A stretch of 64,000 nt of DNA from Limonium bicolor (GCA_023374045.1 CM041780.1:171178085-171242084); one strand, 5' to 3'. Counted from the stretch's first letter, positions 1 to 11,061 are shown. Notes: generated by a model not told the origin, from the letters alone. Translations and numbers: made by a program.

Positions 1-536
1 CCGGAGTACCCAGGGGGAGCAAGGATGAAATTAAAGATGATGAGCTTGGGCAAGGATTGGAATCCGTATGCCAAGAATTACCAAACCACAGGGAGCAAGA
101 TGGAGTCTCACCACCGGGAATACCCGAAGAGTTCCATCCAGTTATTACACAAGTCGTGGAAATCGCTCAGCAGTTGGAAGCTGAACCGATTCCAGACATC
201 CAGCCAGACATTTGCATTGTAAACTTCTACGAAAAAGATGGGAAACTGGGACTACACCAGGATAAGGACGAGACAACGGAGTCTCTCGAAAGAGGGATAC
301 CCGTAGTGTCTTGGTCCATTGGAGATGATGCGGAGTTTTTATACGGCGAGCAGAAGCGTGCGGACCGTGCAGATAAGATAGTACTTAAGTCAGGTGATGT
401 ATTAATTTTGGGAGGAGAATCAAGGATGTTATACCATGGGATTAAGAGAATCAAGCTGAATACAGCACCGTCAGCAGTAATCAATGCGACGCATATGAGA
501 CCAGGAAGATTAAACCTAACCTTTAGACAATATTAG
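1..536 (+). pseudogene. AlkB/ALKBH1-like 2OG-Fe(II) dioxygenase domain carried by the retrotransposon (partial, frameshifted)
   Basis: AlkB enzymes oxidatively remove methyl groups from DNA or RNA bases using Fe(II) and 2-oxoglutarate. The open stretch from 57 encodes 159 residues with the iron triad H67-x-D69 (LHQDKDE) and H127 (LYHGI), the NFY motif at 56-58, and the 2OG-binding pair R151-x5-R157 (RLNLTFR). It ends in RQY followed by TAG, as I recall plant ALKBH1 proteins doing. Upstream (1-90) the domain's N-terminal part is read in another frame; a small indel near 86-105 separates the two. It lies on the element's coding strand, after gag (seen in copy B) and before protease. Domain identity is strong. 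Activity is unproven because this copy is cut by the window edge and by the frameshift. Confidence 0.9.
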
Positions 537-712
537 CCATGTAATGTTAGAATGAGATGAGAAATGAGATGTAAGATTGAAGCACATGTTGTAAACAGGA
601 TGGTCATGAATAAAATAACAGTGTTGTTCATATAAATTGTTACGACTCTTGTTATACCATCAATACTCATGGAGCTTGTGAACACAATTAGGTTATGGAC
701 TCGGTACGGAAG
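537..712 (+). other. Spacer between AlkB stop and protease, ending in a possible splice acceptor
   Basis: This AT-rich non-coding stretch is conserved in copy B (about 26788-26959). It ends in GGAAG directly before the first protease codons. If AG at 711-712 is used as a 3' splice site, the next full codon starts at 715, the frame of protease and RT. Confidence 0.5.
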
Positions 713-1119
713 GTGCACTAAGCATACTCACAGAGGCACAGGCCGACGCTAGCGGTACTATCCTCACCGGCACCTTTCCGATCAATGGGATTGAGGCATC
801 AGTTCTCTTCGACTCAGGGCCTCGCATACCTTTGTCTCTGCATCATTTGCGAGCAGGTTGGGGCTAGACGCTGAGGAGCTACCCGACTTCACGTTACGCT
901 CCCGTCTAAGGAGAAGGTTCGTTGCACTCGTTACTACGAGGAGCCACCATCAGAATTAAGGGGGAAGACTTCCCAGTCAGTTTCATTGAGTTCAGTAAGC
1001 TAGGATTTGATGTTATCTTCGGGATGAACTGGTTGGAGCGGCACAAAGGACGTATCCTCTGCGCCGAGCATAGATTGCTGCTCAGGAGTCCATCTGGGGT
1101 AACAATATCATACCGCTAG
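713..1119 (+). pseudogene. Retropepsin-like aspartic protease of copy A
   Basis: The protease matures the Gag-Pol polyprotein. In the RT frame, codons from 715 lead to VLFDSG with the catalytic Asp at 811-813. One base is missing directly after (expected GASHTF), shifting the frame until the reading frame of RT is regained by 922. The later part (FPVSFIEFSKLGFDVIFGMNWLERH) is the typical end of Ty3/gypsy proteases. An in-frame TAG at 1117-1119 separates it from RT. It is inactive as written unless the single-base loss is an assembly error. Confidence 0.88.
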
Positions 1120-1155
1120 AGGCCCAGGGAGCCTTCGACTAAGATCATCACCGCC

Positions 1156-2436
1156 ATGGCAATGTACCAAGAATTAAGGAGAAAGGAAGAAGTATACCTC
1201 TGCTATGTACAGGACATAGAGAGAGACCCTGAGTTCGACCCCGACTTACCGGTAGTGTCGGAGTTCCCCGACTTATTTCCACGGGAACTGCCCGGCATGC
1301 CACCCACTCGGGAGGTAGAGTTCACCATTGAGCTGCTACCTGGTACCGGACCGATAGCCAAAGCACCATACCGTATGGCTCCGGCAGAAATGACTGAGTT
1401 AAAAGAACAACTGAAAGATTTGTTGGATAAGGGATTCATTAGACCAAGCGTGTCACCATGGGGAGCGCCAGTCCTCTTCGTGAAGAAGAAGGATGGTAGT
1501 CTCCGCCTCTGCATCGACTATAGAGAGCTGAATGCAGTAACAGTAAAGAATAAGTACCCACTACCCCGCATTGACGATCTGTTCGATCAGTTGAAGGGAG
1601 CATCTGTGTTTTCCAAGATTGATCTCAGATCGGGGTATCATCAGATAGCCATTAAGGAGGGAGATATTGAGAAGACGGCATTCCGGACACGATACGGCCA
1701 CTATGAGTTTACAGTGATGCCGTTCGGTTTGTCGAACGCGCCAGCGAAGTTTATGGATCTGATGAACCGCTTGTTCCGGGAGCAGCTGGACAAGTCGGTT
1801 GTGGTTTTCATTGATGATATTCTGATATATTCAAAGTCTAAGGTTGAGCATGAGGAACATTTGAGGAGGGTGTTGGAAATACTAAGGGAGAACCAGCTAT
1901 ATGCTAAGTTCTCCAAGTGTGAGTTTTGGCTTGACCAGGTCTCTTTCCTAGGTCATGTCATCTCAGATGCTGGGATCGCAGTGGATCCAGCAAAGATTGA
2001 TGCCGTACGTACCTGGCCAAGGCCGAAGACTGTTACCGACATCCGGAGCTTTCTCGGTCTGGCAGGCTACTACAGGAGATTTGTTAGAGATTTCAGCAAG
2101 GTCGCGAAGCCGATGACCAGTCTGATGAAGAAAGATGCACCATTTCTATGGACAGTCGACTGTGAGAGATCATTTCAGCGCTTGAAGGACTCACTGACCA
2201 CTGCACCGGTACTGACTATTCCAGACGGTACAGAGGGCTTTGAGGTTTATTGTGATGCATCCGGCAGAGGGCTGGGTTGCGTGCTCATGCAACATGGCAA
2301 GGTGGTGGCATATGCCTCACGCCAGTTGAAGAAACATGAGGAGAACTACCCCACACATGATTTAGAGCTGGGAGCTGTAGTCTTCGCTTTGAAGATATGG
2401 CGCCACTACTTATACGGGGTTAGTGTCACGATCTAG
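1156..2436 (+). pseudogene. Reverse transcriptase and RNase H of copy A
   Basis: This 426-codon open stretch lies in the same frame as protease. RT shows [11 protein letters not shown] with D156, MPFGLSNAP at 188-196, and the catalytic box FIDD at 218-221 (a normal variant of YxDD). RNase H begins near residue 363 with YCDAS (D367) and DLEL (E404). A TAG at 2434-2436 replaces the codon before TDHKSLKY, so RNase H continues in the same frame after one nonsense codon. The region is otherwise intact and very like Tekay/Del Pol. It makes the element's cDNA in cytoplasmic particles. Confidence 0.95.
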
Positions 2437-3597
2437 ACCGATCATAAAAGTTTGAAATACATATTCACTCAGAAGGAGTTAAATCTTCGACAGAGGAGAT
2501 GGTTAGAATTTCTGAAAGACTATGACATTGACCTCCAATACAAAGAAGGGAAGGCCAATGTTGTAGCAGATGCCCTGAGCCGTCGAGCACACTCACTCCA
2601 TTCGCTAGTTTCTTTCTCCAGCTTGGTTGATGAGGTGCGAGAGGCTCAGAGGACTGATGAGTATATGAGAGAGGTCAGACAGAAGCTGACAGAGGGTACC
2701 TTTGAGAGTCATAAATACGACTTCAGACTTCATGATGATGATCTGATCAGACTTAAGGGCCGATTATGCATACCACGAGGTAACACGGATCTGAAAGACC
2801 GTATACTTAGAGAGTCACACTGTTCTTCAGTTTCCATCCATCCGGGAGCCTCTAAAATGTATAAAGACATGAAGAGATACTTCTGGTGGTCGGGGATGAA
2901 GACAGATGTTACCGAGTTCGTCTTGAGGTGTCTCACATGCCAGAAGGTGAAATTCGAGCACAGACGACCGGGCGGAATGGTACAGTCGATGCCAGTTCCG
3001 GAGTGGAAGTTCCATGATATCTCCATGGACTTCGTAGTTGGGCTTCCACCTGCTAGGGGAGGTCTCAACATGATATGGGTGGTGGTGGATCGCCTTACCA
3101 AAGTAGCCCGATTCATACCGATGAAGGATACTTGGAAGGTGACCAAATTAGCTGAGTTATTTGAGAAAGAAATCATGAGACATCACGGCATACCAAAGAC
3201 CATAGTGTCAGATAGAGATACCAGATTCCTTTCGAGGTACTGGAGAGCTACCAGAGAAGCGTTAGGTACAGAACTCAAACTGAGTACCGCGTTCCATCCT
3301 CAGACAGATGGTCAGACTGAGCGTACTATTCAGACACTCGAGGACATGCTGAGAGCATGTGCCTTAGACTTCCAGGGCAGTTGGATTGACAGATTGCATC
3401 TGATCGAGTTTTCATACAACAACAGCTATCATGCTTCGATCAAGATGGCACCTTTTCAAGCGTTGTACGGTAGACCATGTCGTACACCGCTCTGCTGGGA
3501 TGAGTCGAGTGAGACGGTCATTATAGGACCAGAGTATTTAGAACAAGTTAAGGCTGAAGTTCAGCAAATCAGGGAGAACATGAGCTGCTCAAGATAG
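2437..3597 (+). pseudogene. RNase H end and integrase of copy A
   Basis: Continues the RT frame. Numbering from the Met at 2452, VVADALSR (D40) closes RNase H. The integrase zinc-binding region has H123, H130, C160 and C163. The catalytic core has D193 (SMDF), D254 (VSDRD) and E290 (QTER), spaced D-60-D-35-E as in Ty3/gypsy integrases. The frame breaks near 3585 by a small indel and resumes in another frame at 3644. All catalytic residues are present, so only the frameshift and the upstream TAG disable it. Confidence 0.95.
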
Positions 3598-4066
3598 GCA
3601 GAAGTCGTATGCTGATGTTCGACGACGAGACCTGGAGTTCGCAGTGGGCGACCGGGTATTTCTGCGAGTATCACCGATGAAGGGTGTATTCAGGTTTGGG
3701 CAGAAGGGCAAGTTAAGCCCGAAATTTGTTGGTCCTTATGAGATTACGGAGCGGGTGGGCCCGGTTGCTTACAGGTTGAATTTACCTGCTGAGCTGGGTA
3801 AAGTGCATGATGTTTTTCATGTTTCACAGCTAAAGAAATACATGCACCACCCCTCCCATGTGTTAGAACCTGAGAGGTTGACTTTAGAACCAAATATGAG
3901 ATCCGTGGAGACTCCTCAGAGAATCTTGGACAGTAAGACTAGGGACACTCGCCATAAGTCAGTGCGACTGGTGAAGGTTCTCTGGTCTAACCAGGATGTA
4001 GAAGAGGCCACGTGGGAATTAGAGGATACGATGAGGGCGAAGTACCCTTCTTTATTTACTGACTAG
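3598..4066 (+). pseudogene. Integrase C-terminus with GPY/F module and chromodomain
   Basis: The clear open stretch is 3644-4066. It has GDRVFLRVSPMKG, then KFVGPYEI (GPY/F module, residues 27-34), FHVSQLKKY, and a C-terminal chromodomain-like segment from about residue 92 (RILDSKTR...VKVLW...ATWELED) to the stop. Chromodomains of this group are thought to guide integration to particular chromatin. It is a frame-shifted continuation of the integrase. The element's 3' untranslated part follows. Confidence 0.92.
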
Positions 4067-4377
4067 ATCGTCTGTATAGGGTACGGGGCGTACCCCTTTT
4101 TAAGGGGGGTAGAGCTTCCTCGCTTTTGAGTTAGGAAACGATCATGTTTGTCGTTTGTTTGGTTGTTTAAGATGTGGATTTGTGTAAGTTGCTACACTTC
4201 GGTGTGAGTTTGAGTTATGTATGATACTCATGTATTGTATTTGAGATTGACCTTTGAGTCTTGAGATGTATGAATGTGAATATAAGATGTGGTATTAAGA
4301 TTAAGAGAAATGTGTACCGTAAATGGTTAAGCACATGTGTGAACTTTGAGGACAAAGTTCTTTTAAGGGGGGTAGAT
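4067..4377 (+). promoter_or_regulatory. 3' untranslated part with two hairpin-plus-polypurine-tract modules
   Basis: Module 1: stem GGGTACG/CGTACCC at about 4079-4095, then TTTTAAGGGGGGTAGA at 4097-4112. Module 2: stem AACTTTG/CAAAGTT with loop AGGA (about 4342-4359), then TTTTAAGGGGGGTAGAT at 4361-4377, touching the LTR. The second is the usual plus-strand primer. The first is an upstream duplicate. Confidence 0.7.
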
Positions 4378-7300
4378 TGAAATACCCCAAACTTAGATAT
4401 GGTGTTTAAATGATAAACTAAGATATAAGGAGGCTAAATAATGCCTTAGAAACATTAAGAAACATTTCTAATCAAAGAAATATAAGGAAACACCAAAAAG
4501 AGCAGTTTAAGCAAAAACGTGCTCTAAGCTTGGAGAGACATGGGAGAGTACCCAAGTATTGTTCTAAGACCTTAGTAATATCGTAATGGTCATTTTAAGT
4601 CAATTACCAAAGAAAACCAAGCTTGAAAACAAGTTAAAACACAAAATGTGCTTTAAGGAGTCTTAAAGCACGTTTTTGAAAAATTGTCTTGTAAATGAGT
4701 TTTGAATGGCTAAATGTCCATCATTACTCTTTAATTAATATGTGTACTATATAGTATCACATTTGGAGGTCTATATCAATGGGAAATCAAAAATTTCACA
4801 ACAATGTGCCTTGTTTTTGATGAATAGTGAATTTATTAAGCTAGTTTATAACATAAGTCTATATAAGTGAGACATTTGGTCAACAAAGACTAAACTACCC
4901 TCATTCACTAAAGGGGGCCGGTTTCTTTAAGTGTGACTCACCACACTTATCTAACTAAGTAAAGAGAAAGCAAAATAAGTAAGTTATAAAGCATAAAGTA
5001 CTATTCACCTTTTAAGATAAATACCACATTTTGCTTACCTCTCTCCTCACTTCTTCATTCTTCCTTGTCTCACACGATTTCTTGCTCTCTTTCTCTTCTC
5101 CATTAACGTGAAGCTCCTCTCCATGCTAGCTCCACCTTCTCTTGCACACATCTTGCTCATTTTAGCTCCAAATCCAAAACAAAATACATATTCTTCTTAG
5201 TTAGCTCAAGCTCCTCCTTTCTATCTTTTCAAAACTCCAAGAGCTTCATTTTGGTGCCAAGTCAAACCACCATTAGAGGAGGAAATTCAAGTTTGGAGAC
5301 TCCATTGGCATCTCCATTCTCTTAAGGTAAAGAAAGTGTAAGAAAATCTAGGTTTCCACCATTTTCTTCACTTGACCGGAAATATATACTCATGGGACTC
5401 CATGTTTATGCCTTGTTCTAGCTTGTTTCTACTCTTCAAAGGAGAGAGGAGGTCCTTCTTGCTTCACATCCAAGTTGTCTTGAGAAACCAAGGTAAAACA
5501 ATCACATTAATACCTTAAAACATATTTTTAAACCTAGGGTTTGTTCCTTAGGGTTAATGTGTTATCTAGTACTCATTGGAGTCATTGGATATTGGTTAGA
5601 ACATTGGCAAGGAGAATCACATTGGTGACCGAGATTGAACAAAGAAAACCTAAGGAGAAAAGCTTTTAAGCTTGTGAGAAACAAGGTAAATTACTTACCT
5701 TAAGGTGTTTTGTTGTTTAAGGGAATGAGGTGTGGGTATATGATGAGTTTAGTGTAGAGTTTATATTGGGAAGGTGTTATAAAACCTAGGAGAAACAATG
5801 ACTAATCTTGTGAACTTGTGACTAAGGAGCAAATGAGAAAAGAGATAGTTTAAGAATATAAAGGTGAAGTACAAGAAGCATTTTATTTCAATGGGAGCCT
5901 TGTTGAGTGTATTCGCAGGTTGAAGGCATATATATGTGGAAATTCAGTGGTTAAGATTATTGTCATTTAAGGGCCTAAGTGCCAAGCATTTTAAGTTTAA
6001 GCATTATATGATGATGTGGTGAAGTTTTGGTGTAAATTGGGTGTTAAGGTGTTGTGATGAGAAGTTGTGTAGTATTGGTTGTTTGATGGGGAAAAACCAT
6101 GTGTTAGGAAGTACTATATACTAGAGAACCCATGGCAAAATTTAAAGGAGAGTTTAAGTGTTTAAGATATCCTAAGGGAATTTAATGACTAAGAAAGTAC
6201 TAGAAGTGTTCTATGGGTTGTCTTGATGAAAAAGGGTGAAGTTAAGGTGTTTTAATGACTTATGATGACTTAGGTATCACCATGGAAGATTTAGGAATCA
6301 AGAGAATGTATTCGAGTGTTTAGGACTTAGGCAAATGTTGATGCACAACTAGGAAGGAAATAATGTGATGATGATGGAAGTTTAGACTTGTTAAGGAACC
6401 CTAAGTAAATGTTTAAAAGAGTTTTAGATAGAGAGAGATGCTTGGGAGATGATGTTATAGTGGTGAAGGAAACATTTGGCATAGTGGTTACACTAGGTAT
6501 GAACCACCACCTAGAAACCTAGAGGAAAACATTACAAGTGTTAGCATTATTACAAGGAAAATGCATAATGACTAAGGTGGATCTTGGTGGATGATTTAAG
6601 GTATTTTAAGGAGGGCTTAAGGTGTATTTGAGGTGCCCAAATGAGGTTATAACATATTAGGATATATGAGGAGAAGTTTGGAGTTGAAAAGGAATTTAGA
6701 AACAAGTTTTTGGAGCCGACCGGCCTTAGGACCGGACTTGCAAGGTCGGTCGGGCTCTGTTACACTACGGGAAATGTTTCTGGAATCGACCGGACTTGGG
6801 GACCGGACTTACAAGTCCGGTCGGGCTTGTTTTGTGAGAGGGAAAATGTTTCTGGAATGGACCGGACATGGGACCGGACTTGTCAAGTCCGGTCGGCATG
6901 GATTTTGTACGGTTATAAGTCTCTGGAATCGACCGGACATAGGACCGGACATGTAAGTCCGGTCGGAGTGAATTTTCCAACGGTAAAAAGGTACTGGAAT
7001 GGACCGGACTTGGCAAGTCCGGTCGGTAAGTCCGGTCGAGCCTAAAAAAAAAAAAGAAATTTCAATTTCTAAAAATGGTAATGGGTAATGAGGTATGCCC
7101 TTGGTAGGGTAGTAATGATTGGGACCCTAAGAACTTAAGGAATTAAGTTAAGATTAAGTATAAGTTTTAATGTTTAAAGTTAAGTTTGTAAGACTAAGTG
7201 ATAAAGACTTGAGAGGTTATTGAATGGAAGTCCTTAGGGACTAAGTGAGTTAAGTAAGGTGCAAATAACTAATAACCTAAAAATGAATGAATGTTTTAGG

Positions 7301-8521
7301 TTTGTGAATTGGGACCCCGAAGAAGGTTAAACAAACAACGATCGACGGTGAACGGTACAATCCTTCTTGTGACCTGCTTGCTAACGGGTGTCCCTCGGCT
7401 TGTGTGCTATCTGTCTATTTGCTATGACTAAAACAAGATAAAGCATGCAACCGGTTATATTGTTCTCGTTGTGATTGTGTTATATTTACACTAACCCGCG
7501 AGATTTGAGATTGTTACTAACCAAGTTTAGTACTTACTGAGTTAAGAATAAGAGTTAAGTTGATGGTTGTTGGTTAATGCCCGTTAAGGCTTAGCTAGCA
7601 CATGGTGTTTAAGATGTCTACTAACTGGAACTTGAGTGAGGAAACCCGGGACCGATCTCCGGTCATGCATGCTAAGTGAAAGGGGGACGGTATCTGAATC
7701 AGATCCGCCCTCCGCTTAAGGACTTGTCTTCGGACTTGTTGCCTAGGGCCGGTTGCCGGCTCAGCTACGCTGGACTCCCATCCAGAGTAGGTGGCATTAA
7801 GATGGTGCGGTGGGATCACCTAAATCCCAGGTTCGAATTAGATACAACCAATCCCTTCCAGGAAAGGTTTGTATACTGAGATTAAGATTGAGATTGAGAT
7901 TAAGATTAAGGTAAGGTAAGGAACTGAGATTAAGGAAATGAGGACTAAGGAGGGGGTTACTAACCCACTTGATAAGGGAACGCTTGAGTCGTGCATTGCT
8001 TGTGAACTATATATGTTCATCTGTGGTTATTGTTATTGCACTTCATATTATGTTTGTGTATGTAATCAATTTCCATGCTATCGACAATTAGTTGTCGTAG
8101 CCCCGTTAGCTTGGGGGCCATGAGAGGGTGTACCAGCATTCGTGCTGACCCCCTCGGGGGCTATTTTTACACTTGCAGGTAAGAGGCCCATGAGGACGCA
8201 CTACGAGAGTAGGAGCGGTTAGACTTAGGTGGGGACTTTTATTTTGAGTTCGGGTTGCGCCTGTGCACCCGACTGTTTATATTAAACTGATGTAAGTTTG
8301 GGATTGTGTATAAGATACTAGTACTCGGTTGGTTGTGGTATTGAGAATATTGATGTTTAAGTTGGGTAAGTGTTTTTGGATAAGTATTGTAAGTATTTAA
8401 GCCGGTATATTCTATCGATCAGACCGTGGCAAGGTCCAGGCGTTGTTTATTTCCGCTGCGACGTATGCGATTAAGTGTTCAGATTGCGATAACCACGATA
8501 GGCTTTGGATGGGGTGTTACA
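4378..8521 (+). repeat. 3' LTR of copy A (4144 bp)
   Basis: Starts TGAAATACCCCAAAC directly after the purine tract and ends GGGGTGTTACA, matching the copy B 5' LTR (20324-24540) in order of motifs throughout. Visible landmarks: TATATAAG at 4860-4867; AAG|GTAAAG splice-donor-like sites at 5327 and further AAGGTAA sites near 5490 and 5684; hairpin array 6718-7040; palindrome CGACAATTAGTTGTCG near 8081; double hairpin 8134-8160; acceptor-like U-rich TTGCAG ending at 8178. No protein gene is present; short open frames are chance. Confidence 0.93.
6718..7040 (+). repeat. Five-unit hairpin array in LTR A
   Basis: Units start near 6718, 6788, 6860, 6931 and 7002, a period of about 71 bp. Each carries GACCGGACTT (or GACCGGACAT) followed within 40 bp by AAGTCCGGTC, able to pair with it. 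Unit lead-in is TGGAATNGACCGG. Confidence 0.85.
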
Positions 8522-8554
8522 TACCATATGTCGGTGGCATCTTTTGGTATTTTC

Positions 8555-11061
8555 TGAAATACCCCAAAATTTTAAATTCATTTATTTTCTAGTTTACAAA
8601 TATATTATATAGTTTGTGACCATATTATACAGTATTTAATAAAGACAATGCATTTAATAAAATAATCTGTTTTAAAACTATGGTAGTGGTGATTTTTATC
8701 TTCGTATTGATGATCCTTGTATTTCTCTAGCTAGCTTGGTATATTTATTAATTAAAAATGGAGTAATAATAATAATGATATGATTCAAAGGGTATTGTTG
8801 ATTTAAAATACATCTATTATATAGTTTATGAGTATATTAGTTCATGAGCATAATATATAGTTTATGGTATTATACTATAATTTACGAGCATAGTATATAG
8901 TATTTAATAAAGATAATTCGTGTTAATAAAATAACATGTTTTAAAATAGGTCGATCGTAATTTTTATGTCATAATAATGATCCTCATGTTTTTATTAATA
9001 TGGTACTTTTGTTTATTAAAAATGAAATTATAATAAATATTGTATGTTTTAAAGGCTATGATTGATTTTTAATTTAACTTTTGTTACTTACTTTAATACT
9101 ATAATTGTTGTTACTTAATTTAAGAGGTCAATTTTATCTTTTCATATTTCCTAACTCTATTTACTAAGTCGGTTTTATTTTTCCATATTTTCTGACTTTA
9201 TTTAATAAGTGAGTTTTGTCCTTGCGTATTTCCCGACTCTATATATTACGTCGGTTGCGTCTATCCATATTTCCTTAATGTGTTTAATAAATAAGTTTAT
9301 CTTTACGTATTTCCTAACCTTTAGTTTTCTAGCATTCAATTAAGCGGTTTAAGTATCTTCACTAAAAAATAAGTTTATATTCCTTCTGGTTCGCATTCCC
9401 TCACTTTTTAGACTTCCTGGTCAGCTATATAAGGGTTGTGATCCTACTCATTTTCATCAGCCAATCTAGTCTCCTGTCTTTCCCATCTCCCTCTAGTCAT
9501 CTCTTTTTTTTTGCATTCTTCTATGAGCCATACAACAAGATATTGCTTCTTCATTTCCTCTCTATTCACTTTTTGCTCAACATACAAATATATATATATA
9601 TACACTTACACATCACTCATCCCTACTTTACCAGCGCATATGTAGGCACAAACAAAGGAAAAAACGAATGCCCTTGTTACTTTCTCTACACATGCATAAC
9701 AAAAATAAAAAAATAGTTAGAAGAAGATCCAGCCTGTCAACTCACACATAAAGGTTAAAGTAGAGATGGAGAGATACGTCAGTTTTCTTCCTACGTAATC
9801 TGCGGCGCATAGGTAGCAGAGCTCCGAATTTGTGAAAGACAACATTAATAGATTTCGTGCTTGGTTGTTGCGAATCATTGCTAAATATCAGGTAAGTTAC
9901 TGCGTTCACTAGCTTTGTATTAACTGCGTAAAATAAATCTTTTGTGGTGATTATGATTGTTATCTGTGGGTGACTATTATTTTTGGGAGCGAATTGGTTA
10001 TGATAATGATTACTGGAAATATTTAAGTGTGCGGTTTATTATTTGGTGAATAAATGGAGATTATTTTTAGAGGAAAGATTGATGATAAAATGCTAATGAT
10101 ATGATTATGTGAGATGACAATTATTTTAGTCACGATTGTTGAGGCATGATTGAATTTTGGTGGTATATGTGGAAATTAAAGATATTATAAAGTGAATAAT
10201 ATCAATGAATAAAGGAATTATAAGGAAGATTATACCATGGTACATGTGGGCCGTATTAGGACACATGAATGAGATGATAAATGCGGGCCGCATTAGGACG
10301 CATAAGTTTGAGATACTGTGGGCCGCACTAGGACACAGTTAGCCCTAGATCTACTCCTTAGTCCTTTGAACTATTGGGGGGGTGTGCACACTTAAGGATT
10401 TAGTGGCTTGGTTGGATTCCCGACTGCGTGTTGGGGTCCGGGTTACAGCTGCGTGTTGTACCCAAAGAGAAACTAAAGTTGTTTTGTCCTGGCTGCACAT
10501 TAGGACAAGGAAGATAATTAAATGAAATTGACAACTATATTCTTGAGTTAATAAGAAATCATGAAGTATTCTACCATATTGATAATTGTATTGTTGAGTG
10601 CTAATATTATTGAAATAAATTGTGTGTTGTGTGGTTATATCGTTAAAATGGTTTTCAAAAGAGAAAATATTTTTACAGAGTGTAGTGGTAGCTTACTCAG
10701 TTTTTCTGACTTTATCGTGGTCTTTTCTATGTTTGTTTGGATTTCTGCCACAGGTACTGATGAAGTCCTTGGGGTTTGGGAAGGCGACTCCACATAGTCT
10801 GATTATTTATAGTTGGATTTTATTTTTGGCTTGATAATTCTACATTTGTAAGAAATTATTTTAATAGGCGTTGTATTTACTTTATTAATAATAATAGGTC
10901 GTTAGTGAGTTAATTATTTTGGTCTTAGCACTCTTTTAGTTGCGAGTGTGGCAATAATGCCCCGGGTTTAGGTTTCGATTCCGTTGCTTACTAATATTAA
11001 ACTTGAATTGCAAAAAAAAAAAATTGACCAAATAAAAGGTTAGAAAATCCGGGGTGTTACA
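8555..11061 (+). repeat. Solo LTR G, Tekay-type (2507 bp)
   Basis: Starts TGAAATACCCCAAAATTT and ends CCGGGGTGTTACA, with no primer site, purine tract or coding region next to either end, so it is a solo LTR or stranded fragment. Landmarks: TATATAAG at 9426-9433, CAG|GTAAGT donor-like site at 9891/9892, hairpin units from 10243 to 10508, and an acceptor-like TTTCTGCCACAG ending at 10753. The flanking 5-mers (8550-8554 and 11062-11066) do not match, so its left flank has probably been lost or rearranged. Confidence 0.85.
10243..10508 (+). repeat. Hairpin units with conserved loop and variable stems in LTR G
   Basis: Three close units share the core GGGCCGYAYTAGGA, closed by stems ATGTG/CACAT (about 10244), ATGCG/CGCAT (about 10281) and CTGTG/CACAG (about 10316). 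A fourth near 10485 has TTGTCCT/AGGACAA around GGCTGCACATT. Stems differ but stay paired. Confidence 0.8.

Larger units (their letters stand above)
1..8521 (+). mobile_element. Tekay/Del-like chromovirus copy A, 3' part (AlkB-pol-3' LTR)
   Basis: This is the 3' portion of a Ty3/gypsy element that runs off the left edge. In order it shows an AlkB-like domain, aspartic protease, RT, RNase H, integrase and chromodomain, then a purine tract and a 4.1-kb LTR. The integrase C-terminal chromodomain, TGAAATACCCC LTR start and very long LTR place it with Tekay/Del chromoviruses. Its 5' LTR and gag lie outside the window, but copy B at 20324 is the same family and supplies the missing 5' half. Lesions are few (a handful of frameshifts and TAG codons), so it is moderately young. 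Bases 8522-8554 to its right are unexplained. Confidence 0.93.

Noticed and set aside
1..536. AlkB domain as part of an integrated plant RNA virus
   Set aside because: It is embedded between retrotransposon gag and protease in copy B, no viral methyltransferase or helicase is present, and its motifs and C-terminal RQY resemble plant ALKBH1.
9438..9716. 92-codon Phe/Leu-rich frame
   Set aside because: It lies in LTR G just after the TATA box, and a pyrimidine-rich leader explains the composition.
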